The notes under the pieces are model-generated. The model searched no databases, was not told the DNA's origin, and saw only the letters and a program-made list of their open reading frames with translations. Position numbers and translations under genes: made by a program. Positions 12,210-20,371 of a DNA stretch of 64,000 bases are shown here, piece by piece (position 1 is the first letter of the stretch; each line of letters begins with the position of its first letter). Source of the DNA: Halococcus saccharolyticus DSM 5350 (GTDB taxonomy: Archaea > Halobacteriota > Halobacteria > Halobacteriales > Halococcaceae). The stretch spans positions 30,003 through 94,002 of the forward strand of contig NZ_AOMD01000009.1 of assembly GCF_000336915.1 (NCBI RefSeq). The letters are read 5' to 3'.

Positions 12210-12931
12210 TTGGTCACTTCTCCGGTAAGGTTCGTGTGAGCGAGTTTCTCAACGACCCGGTCTTCGCCTGTGACCGTATCCACGAGGCTGTCGCCACCGT
12301 TGATGACGTAGACGGCCTCACCCTCGTCTGAACCAACGATAACGCATCGACGGACTGCTTCTTCGAGGGGAATCGGTCCCGTTTCGTCGATCTCTTGATT
12401 GTCTGTTTGTGTCCGATCTTCCTTGAGCCAGACGTTGCCTGGGTCCTTGCCGTTCTCATTGTACCGACTCACTTTCTGGTCATGGTATGCACTATTGCCC
12501 TTCCTCCGTTCCCCACCCCACTCGTGCCCTTCGTAGACGTGTGCAACACGTATTCGGTCCTTCTCGAACCGATATTCGCGCTTGTTCTTGACAAAGAAGA
12601 GAATCTCGTCGTATGCGCTCTCCATGTCTGCCCCTCGGTCTTCCCATCGATGGACAGTGATGGTGTTCTTCAGCACAAGGTTTGCCTCCCCTCTGGCATG
12701 GTCTGCTATTGCCATCGCTGCAGGCCACATTCGACCGCCTCGGTAGTCGTTTGGGGCAATGACCCAGAGGACCTCACTATCGCTCATTCGGTCGTAGATA
12801 GATGACCAGAGACCACTCGTCTCATCTAGCAAACCGTCTATAGAAGTCGCCTGAGAAACACAAGCAGTGAGGTCAACGAAGTACATCCGATCATCTATCC
12901 CTTCTCGTTCTCGGTGACTTGAGTTCTTCAT
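12206..12931 (-). CDS. Methyltransferase-like protein with lost catalytic motifs
   Basis: The 241-residue protein resembles the downstream methyltransferase in plan. It shares the central helix-strand order, a PGNVWLKED block where the enzyme has LGNLWRHP, and IPLEEAVRRCVIVGSDEGEAVYVINGGDSL where the enzyme has its SAM-motif region. Yet DPFFGSGTT is replaced by YVINGGDSL, and the TSPPY position reads VDLTACV. It therefore probably cannot bind SAM or catalyse by itself. Sitting first in the operon and overlapping the active enzyme by four bases, it may be a non-catalytic partner subunit that binds DNA. The start at 12931 has an operator 17 bases above; ATG 12886 is possible. Confidence 0.65.
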   Translation of the reverse strand: MKNSSHREREGIDDRMYFVDLTACVSQATSIDGLLDETSGLWSSIYDRMSDSEVLWVIAPNDYRGGRMWPAAMAIADHARGEANLVLKNTITVHRWEDRGADMESAYDEILFFVKNKREYRFEKDRIRVAHVYEGHEWGGERRKGNSAYHDQKVSRYNENGKDPGNVWLKEDRTQTDNQEIDETGPIPLEEAVRRCVIVGSDEGEAVYVINGGDSLVDTVTGEDRVVEKLAHTNLTGEVTN

Positions 12932-12947
12932 TCTACTCCCGAATGCA

Positions 12948-13001
12948 TAGGTTTCTACCTAGGCATAGGTGATTAGGTATGTATAGTTTATGACCGACCT
13001 A
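12948..13001. promoter_or_regulatory. Divergent promoter with operator cluster
   Basis: The palindrome TAGGT-TTCT-ACCTA (12948-12961) repeats the one before the nuclease gene. Further half-sites follow: TAGGT at 12966-12970 and 12974-12978, and ACCTA at 12997-13001. Between them TATAGTTTA (12982-12990) can act as TATA box for both the leftward methyltransferase operon and the rightward regulator gene. The full palindrome would overlap the leftward transcription start, where a bound protein would repress. Confidence 0.65.
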
Positions 13002-13018
13002 AAGAAACATCTCTGTGA

Positions 13019-13264
13019 ATGAGTTTGACGCTGACGGACGCCAAACGGACCATCCTCGCTCTCCTCGCGGACAAGCCCCGGCATGGATACGCGCTCGCGA
13101 GCGAGGTTGGCGTCCAGGGGAGCACAATGTATGAACACTTGCAGCAGCTCGAAGGAGCAGGCTACGTCACAAGTCACGAAGACGGTCGCAGGAGGATGTA
13201 TAAGCTCACTCGGCGAGGTGAACTGACTGTTGAAGCCGATCAGATCGGTGACTCCACTGGCTAA
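13019..13264 (+). CDS. PadR-like winged-helix regulator
   Basis: The 81-residue protein is a bare winged helix: TDAKRTILALLADKPRHGYALASEVG, a recognition helix around GSTMYEHLQQLEGAGYV, and a beta wing ending RRRMYKLTRRGE. The HGYAL and YKLTxxG signatures are those of PadR-type repressors, but the C-terminal dimerisation helix is missing. It is divergent from the methyltransferase operon across an 87-base region holding palindromic operators, and the same operator precedes the nuclease gene. This makes it a good candidate for the controller of the restriction-modification genes, analogous to bacterial C proteins though unrelated in sequence. Confidence 0.8.
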   Translation: MSLTLTDAKRTILALLADKPRHGYALASEVGVQGSTMYEHLQQLEGAGYVTSHEDGRRRMYKLTRRGELTVEADQIGDSTG

Positions 13265-13359
13265 CAGTATCCCGCACTGGCGAGCGAGACTTCTCTTCCC
13301 AGAGGAGTGCAGCGAGACTCACAAACGTACTGTGTATTAAAATTCGTTTACTGAAGACA

Positions 13360-16197
13360 TTAATCCCAGAACGACTGGGTGCGAGCGTACTGGCGTTCCT
13401 GGGCTAAAATGTCGCGATAGAAGTCGTCCTCGTTCTCGCGGAGTTTCGCGATGATTCGGGCGGCGTTGTGCGGGCCGACCCCGCGGGCAGCGAGCGCGAT
13501 CACGGCCTGCTTGCCGTGACTCTGGACGAGCGTCGCGGCCTGGTGTGCGCGCTGAGTCTGCTTTTCCTGCTCGTCGTCCTTCTCGTCGGCCCGGACGGCC
13601 GCGACGACCTCCTCGGCCCACGGGTTGAGCGCCGCGATCCGGGTCGACCCACACAGCGGACACTCGGGCTGGTCGGGAATCCGGCCCACCTCCTGGGTGC
13701 GCTCCCACTCCTCGCAGTGCAGACAGAGCAGGCGCATCCGATCCTCCCGGATCCGCTCGCGGATCGTCTCGATCACGCTCGCATCGGCATTTTCGGGCGC
13801 AAGTAGCTCCGTGCCAGACGATCGGCCATCGATCCCGATCGGCGTGCGCCCGCCGTGGGTTTCGATCGCGATCTCGCCATTCTGAATCGCCGCGAGGATC
13901 TCGCCGGCAATCTCGATGGCCAGATCCTCGTGGAACACCTCGCGGACGGCCTCGTCGTACACCGGTGTGCCTTCGAGCGCCGCGAGCAGCCGATCCCGAC
14001 CGAACCGCTCGTTGCCCTGCCACGACTTGAGCGCGCCGAAGGTGGCCGCGACCTGGGCGAGCTTGAACTTCAGCGCGTCGGAGTTCTTGAGGCTGAGTTC
14101 GATGATCCCCTCAACGTGTGCGGGGTCGGTTTCTTCGAGAATTTCGACAATATCTCGACCCGCTATGCCGCGGGGGACGTCAAGTTCGATCCGGTAGGGA
14201 TCGATCTCCATCCCGACCGAAGAGCCGGTTTGCTGGCCGAGCAGCGCCGACAGCACGCGCCCGAGCGTCTCGTTCACGGTGTGACCGAACGCGGCGTTCA
14301 CCACCGCGTCGCGGTTCTCGAACTCCACCACGATCCGGTCGTCGGTCGGCATCGGTGCGTCGGTCTCGGCGTGGCGTTCGATCGGGCCGAGCGCCTCGCT
14401 CGCGGTGTACTCGTCAGTCGGATAGCGATCGACGAGATCGCGCGCCACCCCATCTCGCGACGCTCCCCCGGAAAATGACTCGCCTGCCCGTCCGCGAATC
14501 GCGCCGACCTCGCCCGCGACCGGTTGCGGCACCGGGATCTCCTGACCGGTCCAGGAAGGCACTTCGCCCGCGGGGTCCTCGATCGGGCTCACCTTCACTT
14601 CGCTCTCTTCGTCGTCGACCTCCGCGATCCGCCACATCTCGCCCCGTTGAATGAACACCTCACCTGGCCCGGCGAAGTTGACCACGAAGCGCTCGTCGAG
14701 CGTGCCGATCGTCCGACCGGAGGCCATGTCGGCCACAGTATAGGTCTCCTCGTCCGGGATCATCGAGAGGTTGGCGTAGAAGTACTGCCACGTGCCGCCC
14801 GATTTTTCGAGACGGTCGGCCTCCTCGTCGAGCCAGAGGATCCGATTGCCCGAGAGTTCGCGGACGACCTCTTTGAACCGCTCGCGCGAGAGGTCGCGGA
14901 ACGGATAGGCACGAGTGACGATCTCGTAGGCCCGCGCTGCGGCGATCTCGCCGAAGTCCATCACGAGCCCCGCGATCTGGTTCGCCACCGTGTCGAGGCT
15001 GCCGTGGTGGATTTCCGCGGGTTCGACGAGGCCCTCATGCGCGCGCCGGCAGATCGCGAGCGCTTCGAGTGTGTCGTCCGGCCGGGTCGTGAGCACAGTT
15101 CCGGACGAAAGCCGGTCGGCGCGGTGGCCCGCCCGCCCCACTCGCTGGAGGAGGCGGGCGACTTCACGAGGGCTCTGGTACTGGATCACATGATCAACCC
15201 GTCCCACGTCGATTCCAAGTTCCATCGAGGACGTGCAAAGGAGTCCGTCGAGTTCGCCAGCCTTGAACGCGTCCTCGATCTCGATCCGGGCCTCCTTCGA
15301 GAGCGAGCCATGGTGCACTCCAATAGGAAGGTCAAGCGCGTTGCACCGCGAACCGAGCGCTTCGGCGGTCTGGCGGGTGTTGACGAAGATCAGCGTCGAC
15401 TCGTTGTCGGCGACGAGATCGCGGATCGCGCGGACGTGGCTCGCGAGCGGGGGTTCGGTGGCGAGTTCGCCCGCGAGCCGTTCGTCCTCGTCGGTGACGT
15501 GGGGCTCGCGAACCCTGACGTCGAGTCGACTGCCGACATCGACCTCGATGAGTTCACAGCCCCGACCGCCGGTGAGGAATGCGCCGACCTCGCCGGGGTC
15601 GCCGACGGTCGCCGAGAGCCCGATCCGCTGGAACGCGTTCGCGAGCTCGCGGAGGCGTTCGAGCCCGATCGTGAGCTGGGCTCCGCGCTTCGACGCCGCG
15701 AGTTCGTGGACCTCGTCGATCACGACGTGCGAGACATCCGAAAGCGCTTTCCGGAGTTTTTCGCCCGTGAGCATCGCCTGAAGGGTTTCGGGCGTCGTCA
15801 CGAGCACGTCCGGTGGGTCGTCGGCCTGTTTCTGTCGCTGGTACTGGGTGGTGTCGCCGTGGCGCACGTCGATATCCAGATCGAGCTGATCGCCCCACCA
15901 GTCGAGCCGATCGCGCATGTCGCGGTTGAGCGCCCTGAGCGGCGTGATGTAGAGCACCGAGATGCCGAACCGTTCCGTCCCGGCGACCGCGTCGAACACC
16001 GGCAACATCGCGGTCTCGGTTTTGCCGGTCCCCGTCGGTGCGATCACGAGTCCGTCTCGGCCGGTGGCGAGCGGCGGGATCGCCTTGCGCTGTGGCTCGG
16101 TTGGCGTCTCGAATCCGCGTTCTGAGAGCGCCGTCCTGACAGCGCTGCCGAGATGCGTGAAGGCCGCCGCAGAGTCGGCGGCCTCGCTGTCTGCCAT
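13360..16197 (-). CDS. lhr: Lhr-type ATP-dependent helicase
   Basis: The 945-residue protein is a superfamily 2 DNA helicase of the Large helicase-related family, linked to DNA repair in archaea. Helicase domain 1 has Walker A APTGTGKTE (about 52-60), TPLRALNRDM and the DEVHEL box near 162. Domain 2 has FVNTRQTAE and QRVGRAGHR (motif VI). It continues with the winged-helix and Lhr-core domains (residues about 400-870). A CLHCEEWER...CPLCGS zinc site lies near residues 815-850, and helix-hairpin-helix-like residues (ARGVGPHNAARIIAKLREN) near the end. The length equals typical archaeal Lhr-core proteins with an added C-terminal segment. It is followed at some distance by the rpa1 operon. Confidence 0.92.
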   Translation of the reverse strand: MADSEAADSAAAFTHLGSAVRTALSERGFETPTEPQRKAIPPLATGRDGLVIAPTGTGKTETAMLPVFDAVAGTERFGISVLYITPLRALNRDMRDRLDWWGDQLDLDIDVRHGDTTQYQRQKQADDPPDVLVTTPETLQAMLTGEKLRKALSDVSHVVIDEVHELAASKRGAQLTIGLERLRELANAFQRIGLSATVGDPGEVGAFLTGGRGCELIEVDVGSRLDVRVREPHVTDEDERLAGELATEPPLASHVRAIRDLVADNESTLIFVNTRQTAEALGSRCNALDLPIGVHHGSLSKEARIEIEDAFKAGELDGLLCTSSMELGIDVGRVDHVIQYQSPREVARLLQRVGRAGHRADRLSSGTVLTTRPDDTLEALAICRRAHEGLVEPAEIHHGSLDTVANQIAGLVMDFGEIAAARAYEIVTRAYPFRDLSRERFKEVVRELSGNRILWLDEEADRLEKSGGTWQYFYANLSMIPDEETYTVADMASGRTIGTLDERFVVNFAGPGEVFIQRGEMWRIAEVDDEESEVKVSPIEDPAGEVPSWTGQEIPVPQPVAGEVGAIRGRAGESFSGGASRDGVARDLVDRYPTDEYTASEALGPIERHAETDAPMPTDDRIVVEFENRDAVVNAAFGHTVNETLGRVLSALLGQQTGSSVGMEIDPYRIELDVPRGIAGRDIVEILEETDPAHVEGIIELSLKNSDALKFKLAQVAATFGALKSWQGNERFGRDRLLAALEGTPVYDEAVREVFHEDLAIEIAGEILAAIQNGEIAIETHGGRTPIGIDGRSSGTELLAPENADASVIETIRERIREDRMRLLCLHCEEWERTQEVGRIPDQPECPLCGSTRIAALNPWAEEVVAAVRADEKDDEQEKQTQRAHQAATLVQSHGKQAVIALAARGVGPHNAARIIAKLRENEDDFYRDILAQERQYARTQSFWD

Positions 16198-16263
16198 TGG
16201 AGTGGAAAAGAGCGCGAGCCGATTAAGAACTCCGTCTCGTCGGCGTTTCGGCAGAATCGGCGA

Positions 16264-16443
16264 TCAGTTTTCGAGCGCACGCTGTCGTTCCCGCACCACG
16301 TCGGCGACGGTCTCATAGTCCACGATGCCGGAGAAACTCAGCATCGAGCTGTTCTCGATTCTGAGTGCAATGGCCTCGTTGACGACTACGATTCCCAGCG
16401 CGATAGCGTCCGCCGATTGCGTGCACTCACGATAGGCTAACGG
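16264..16443 (-). pseudogene. Possible remnant of a small gene
   Basis: This stretch reads as protein without a start codon: a hydrophobic part (ADAIALGIVVVNEAIALRIE) followed by SFSGIVDYETVADVVRERQ and a TGA at 16264. The frame has good third-position bias, but the only ATG would leave 26 residues. Immediately above it the frame runs through non-coding sequence. It may be the 3' end of a decayed gene, or a small protein starting at a non-standard codon. No family is recognised. Confidence 0.35.
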
Positions 16444-16454
16444 GGAATGCTGAT

Positions 16455-17228
16455 TCAGACGTCCCGATATGTGCCGAGGCGCGTCCCGTCGAGCAGGTAC
16501 GCCTCGCCTTCCGCGAGTCCGTCCGGCAAGAACGGTGCGAGGAACTCTTGGCCAGGCACGTTCACCCACGTCCCGCCCGATAGATCGTTGAACGCCGGGA
16601 ACACCACCAACTCGCCGTCGATCGCGAGTTCCTCGTCGTGGTGGTCGCGAAACGGCTCCGGGGCGAGCCGACCACGGAGCCAGGCGCGCTCGGCCCGGCT
16701 CCCGCCCACGTCGTCTTCCAGGCGCACGGTCGGATGTTCGTGGCCGATACAGACCACCTCGCACTCCAGGACCTCCTGGCTCGGCCACGTATGGCCGTGT
16801 GAGAGTCCCACGTCCCCGAACGTGGTGCCGTCGGTCGGTGTCACGTCGATCTCGATCCCCACATCGTCGGCCAACGAGTCGATCTCGCCGTCGTGATTCC
16901 CTTTCACGACCGTCACCGACGCCCGACCGTCGAGTGCGGCGAACAGTGTCGTGAGTTCGTCGCGTTCGGCTCCCCGTGCGCCGCCGATCGCGTGGGCGAG
17001 ATCGCCGAGGAACACGACGCGGTCGACACCGGTCGTATCGAGCAACGAGAGGAGGTGTTCGCGCCGCTCGCGTGATTGGCTCGGAAGCTCGACGCCCTGT
17101 CGACCCAGCCCGGCTTCGAGCCCGGCGTGGTAGTCCGCCACGCAGAGTGCGCGCTCGTCATCGCCCTCGATCACGGCAACGGATTCGCCGGGCACGGGTT
17201 CGACGCGCCCGGACTCGGCCCGCGCCAT
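16455..17228 (-). CDS. rpe: RPA-associated calcineurin-like phosphoesterase
   Basis: The 257-residue protein is a metallophosphoesterase with the metal-binding set VADYHAG (Asp and His, about 33-37), FLGDLAH, KGNHDGE and the late pairs SHGHTWP and IGHEHP. Two metal ions such as Mn are expected. In Haloferax the rpa1 operon carries a phosphoesterase gene called rpe, and the order here (rpa1-rpap1-this gene) matches. Its ATG at 17228 overlaps the rpap1 stop as TGATG, so co-translation is likely. A role in nucleic acid end processing or repair is inferred from context; the substrate is not known. Confidence 0.87.
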   Translation of the reverse strand: MARAESGRVEPVPGESVAVIEGDDERALCVADYHAGLEAGLGRQGVELPSQSRERREHLLSLLDTTGVDRVVFLGDLAHAIGGARGAERDELTTLFAALDGRASVTVVKGNHDGEIDSLADDVGIEIDVTPTDGTTFGDVGLSHGHTWPSQEVLECEVVCIGHEHPTVRLEDDVGGSRAERAWLRGRLAPEPFRDHHDEELAIDGELVVFPAFNDLSGGTWVNVPGQEFLAPFLPDGLAEGEAYLLDGTRLGTYRDV

Positions 17229-18883
17229 CAGATGGGTTTGAGCGTGTCGTCGTCGGGCTCGTAACACTCGCCGCTCATCAGCGCGTCCTGAATGCCGTCT
17301 TCGGCCTTGTCGGGAGTCAGCCCGTACTCCTCGATCACGCGCTCGACGACCGCTTCACGGTCCGCACCGTCGCCGTCGTCGAGGTCACGCATCACCGCGA
17401 CGACCGCCTCTTCCGGTTCGGTGTCGGCGTCCACCTCGTTGCCCTCCTCAGCCTCGGCATCGTCCGTCGCCTCGGCTTCGTCGCTTTCGCTAGCTTCGCC
17501 GTCGTCGCTCCCATCGGCTCCCGACGGTTCGGGTTCGTCGGCCTCGGTCGTTGCTTCGTCGGTCGTATCGGACACCTCGATTTCCTCGTCTCTCTCCGAA
17601 GGGTCGGGCGTCTCGATGTCGGCCTCGCCTGGTCCGTCGACCTCCGCGGCGCTCTCGAAGTCGGTGCCGTACTCCGCTTCGACCTGCTCGCGCACCTCGT
17701 CGTCGAGTTCGAACGCGTCGGGGTCATCGAGATCGACGTCGGCCGCAGCTTCCTCGTCCGCCCCGTTGTCGGCTTCGTCGACGCTCGCCTCGGTCTCGTC
17801 CATTTCGCCGATCGGCTCGCCGTCCTCGATGGATGGGTCGGTTGGCGTCCCACCGGCGTCGACCTCGCTTTCGCTCGTCGCTCGGTCCGTGTCGGTCGCA
17901 CGGTCTGTCTCCGACGCCTGGCCTGGTTCGGCCGTCGTCTCCACGGTGGCCGGTTCGTCGGTTCCGGAAACGGGCTCGCTCTCATCGTCCGAGATGGCCG
18001 TCGTATCGGAGTCTAGCCCCGAGTTCGTCCGAGTTTCGTCGGACGATTCGGCCGTCGGCGTCGACTCGGCTCCGACGGTAGCGTCGTCGTCCGACGCCGC
18101 GGCGGCCGCTGGTTCGCCGCGATCGGCTTCGTCACGATCGGTCGCGTCGGCGGTGTCGGGATCGATCTCGTCGCGATCGGGTCCCTCGGGTTCGGGCGCA
18201 TCGCCTTCGTCGGGGGCGACGGTGAGCGAGCCGACTTCCTCGCGCTCGCCCGCGACCACCCGCGCCGCGTCGAGCGCCATTCCCCGCACCGCGTCGAGAT
18301 ACGTCGGCGTCGTCCCGTAGTGTTCGATCGCGCGCGGGATACCGGCCGCGAGGCCAGTCTCGACGGTCTCTGCTTCGAGCGCCTCGCGGAGCGCGTCACC
18401 CCGCTCGTTATGATCGAGCGCGTCGCGCATCGTCGTGGTGCGCTCGACGGTCCGCTCGGCAGTGGTGATCGTCCAGCGGTCCCGGGTCGCGGCATCGACC
18501 GCGGCGAGCGACTCGGGACGGATCGAGGTGAATACTCGATCGGAGTCCTCGGGCTCGAAGGTGCGTGCCTTCCCGGTGACGGCGACGAACGCAGGCGGAT
18601 CGGTGCGTTCGAGAAAGGAGAGCGCCTCGGGCTGGTACTGGCCGGCGTAGACCACGAACGCGCCGGTGGGATCGACCACTCGCGCGCGGAGCTGCTCCTC
18701 GTTCACCGACTCGATCTCGGTCAGGACGCCCACCACAAAGAGACGGTTGACCCGCGCGCCGGTCGGCGTCACGACGTAGTTCGGTGCGCGCTCCTCGTCG
18801 CTTTCGGCGTACGAGAGGGTCGTGTCGTCGAACTCCGCGGCGAACACCCGGTAGGCGGTCTCGCGCTGTGGACGGGTACTCAT
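17228..18883 (-). CDS. rpap1: RPA-associated protein Rpap1
   Basis: The 551-residue protein has an N-terminal OB-fold domain (residues about 5-215: YRVFAAEFDD, APNYVVTPTGARVNRLFVVGVL, ARVVDPTGAFVVYAG), the hallmark of the archaeal RPA-associated family COG3390. Residues about 225-475 are a very acidic, low-complexity Asp/Glu/Thr/Ser/Ala linker. The C-terminal 70 residues form a small helical domain (AVVAVMRDLDDGDG...VIEEYGLTPDKAEDGI) resembling the winged-helix end of RPA subunits. Its start overlaps the rpa1 stop by four bases and its stop overlaps rpe, giving a fully coupled operon for single-stranded DNA binding in replication and repair. Confidence 0.9.
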   Translation of the reverse strand: MSTRPQRETAYRVFAAEFDDTTLSYAESDEERAPNYVVTPTGARVNRLFVVGVLTEIESVNEEQLRARVVDPTGAFVVYAGQYQPEALSFLERTDPPAFVAVTGKARTFEPEDSDRVFTSIRPESLAAVDAATRDRWTITTAERTVERTTTMRDALDHNERGDALREALEAETVETGLAAGIPRAIEHYGTTPTYLDAVRGMALDAARVVAGEREEVGSLTVAPDEGDAPEPEGPDRDEIDPDTADATDRDEADRGEPAAAAASDDDATVGAESTPTAESSDETRTNSGLDSDTTAISDDESEPVSGTDEPATVETTAEPGQASETDRATDTDRATSESEVDAGGTPTDPSIEDGEPIGEMDETEASVDEADNGADEEAAADVDLDDPDAFELDDEVREQVEAEYGTDFESAAEVDGPGEADIETPDPSERDEEIEVSDTTDEATTEADEPEPSGADGSDDGEASESDEAEATDDAEAEEGNEVDADTEPEEAVVAVMRDLDDGDGADREAVVERVIEEYGLTPDKAEDGIQDALMSGECYEPDDDTLKPI

Positions 18884-20238
18884 TCGTCTCCCCGTCGAGG
18901 TTCGTTAACCCCGTCTCCCATCGTCCCGTCATGCGACACGCCGTCGAGCGTTCCACCGTCGGCCGCCACCGCGTCGGTCGAATCGAGCAGCTCGTGGGCC
19001 CGGTCGGCAGGATCGTCGTCGCACGCTTCGAACTCGGTCGCTTCGAGGTTCGCACCGTAGTCGTCGACCGAGAGGGTTCCACGGACGCGGAACTCCCGGC
19101 CGACGATCGACTCGCGGATGTCGTCGGCGACGACTTCCTGATCCATCGCGTCGCGGGCGGCCTCGCGCGCCGCCTCGATCCCGCCGCCGTACACCGCGGC
19201 GGTGAGGTCGGTCCCGAGCACCGCGGTCAGCGAGTCGGTGCCGTCGTCGACGATCGCCTTCACTCGGAGATCATCCTCGCCGTCGACGTCGCCGTGTGAT
19301 CGACACTGACCCTTCTGGACGACGCGCCCGCATTCGGGACACCGCTGGATCAGCCCCGAGCCATCCCGAACCTCAAGCACGTTGCCTGCCACTTCGACGT
19401 CGAACAGCCCCTCGGAGGCGACCGCCTCGCGGACGGATATTCGTGGTGCGCCGTCACCGGTCTCGACGGCGCGGTCGAGCGCTTCCACCGTGGAGAACTC
19501 CGAGACGTTCACGGACGGTACTCCGCGAAACTCCCGGACGTAGGCGTTCTCGATCCCCACCGACGTCCCCTCCTCGATCGCGTCGTTCGGGTCCCAGTCG
19601 GTGAACGGCAGTCGTCCCGTCCCGTCGGCGAACACGCCGCTCAGGATCTCGGTCTCGCCGTCGCGGCCGTCGATGGTCTTGCGTTCGACCTCCGCGACCG
19701 CGACCTCGAGCGCGACACCACGATCACCGGGCGCGAGCGCCGAGAGGTGGGTGTCGCCACCGATATCGTACGGCACGTCGAGCGGCTCGTCGGCGATCTC
19801 GACGGTGGTCTCGGAACCGAGGTTGAGTTCGGGGCTGCCCTCCCATTCACGGACGCCAGCGCCGACGATCTCGACCGTGTCACCCGGTGTGAGATCGAAC
19901 TCCTCCCACGCGGTGTAGGAAATCGTCCCGGACTCGTCGGCGATCTCGCCCTCGCGGATCACGAGGTCGTCACCCTGGTATCGGATCGAGCGCTTGCCGA
20001 CGGTGAGGACCACCCCATGAACGGCGACCGCGGAATCGGTGGTCGAGACGTCCGCAATCGACCTGGCCGACGGCTCACCGCCACCACCACCGTCGCCGTA
20101 CTTCCGCCGGAGGCTGTCCTTCGCCTCGTCGATCGGGACGCTGTAGTTCACCAACTTTTCGAGATCCGCTCTGACCTCCGCTTTGTCAACGCCGAGGGTG
20201 GAGGCGAGCTCCTCGGCATGATCGTCGAGCTCCATCAC
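18880..20238 (-). CDS. rpa1: Replication protein A, Rpa1-type
   Basis: The 452-residue protein binds single-stranded DNA during replication and repair. A short helical head (LVNYSVPIDEAKDSLRRKYG) is followed by three OB folds, recognisable from DDLVIREGEIADESGTISYTAWE (about 75-160), SGVFADGTGRLPFTDWD (about 180-265) and the last one starting near 285. The third contains the zinc site CPECG...GQC-x2-HG. A flexible acidic tail follows. It heads the operon with rpap1 and rpe, the arrangement known for the haloarchaeal rpa1 locus, which supports the Rpa1 rather than Rpa3 name. Confidence 0.9.
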   Translation of the reverse strand: MMELDDHAEELASTLGVDKAEVRADLEKLVNYSVPIDEAKDSLRRKYGDGGGGGEPSARSIADVSTTDSAVAVHGVVLTVGKRSIRYQGDDLVIREGEIADESGTISYTAWEEFDLTPGDTVEIVGAGVREWEGSPELNLGSETTVEIADEPLDVPYDIGGDTHLSALAPGDRGVALEVAVAEVERKTIDGRDGETEILSGVFADGTGRLPFTDWDPNDAIEEGTSVGIENAYVREFRGVPSVNVSEFSTVEALDRAVETGDGAPRISVREAVASEGLFDVEVAGNVLEVRDGSGLIQRCPECGRVVQKGQCRSHGDVDGEDDLRVKAIVDDGTDSLTAVLGTDLTAAVYGGGIEAAREAARDAMDQEVVADDIRESIVGREFRVRGTLSVDDYGANLEATEFEACDDDPADRAHELLDSTDAVAADGGTLDGVSHDGTMGDGVNEPRRGDE

Positions 20239-20371
20239 GTTCGTTTCGAGCGGGGCGAACTAAAAGCGTTCGCGCCGTTCACAGCGTAGACGTGGGTCCG
20301 AACGGGCTGTGCGGTGGGCTCGCCACCGGCTGGTTACGCTGCGTGCACGCGACGGCGGCCAGCGCAGAAGT

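Noticed and set aside
14524..16125. A 533-codon plus-strand open frame inside lhr
   Set aside because: Antisense shadow of the helicase, without a promoter or domain.
17292..18320. A Ser-rich 342-codon plus-strand frame
   Set aside because: Antisense to the acidic linker of Rpap1; Asp/Glu/Ser repeats give Ser-rich text on the other strand.
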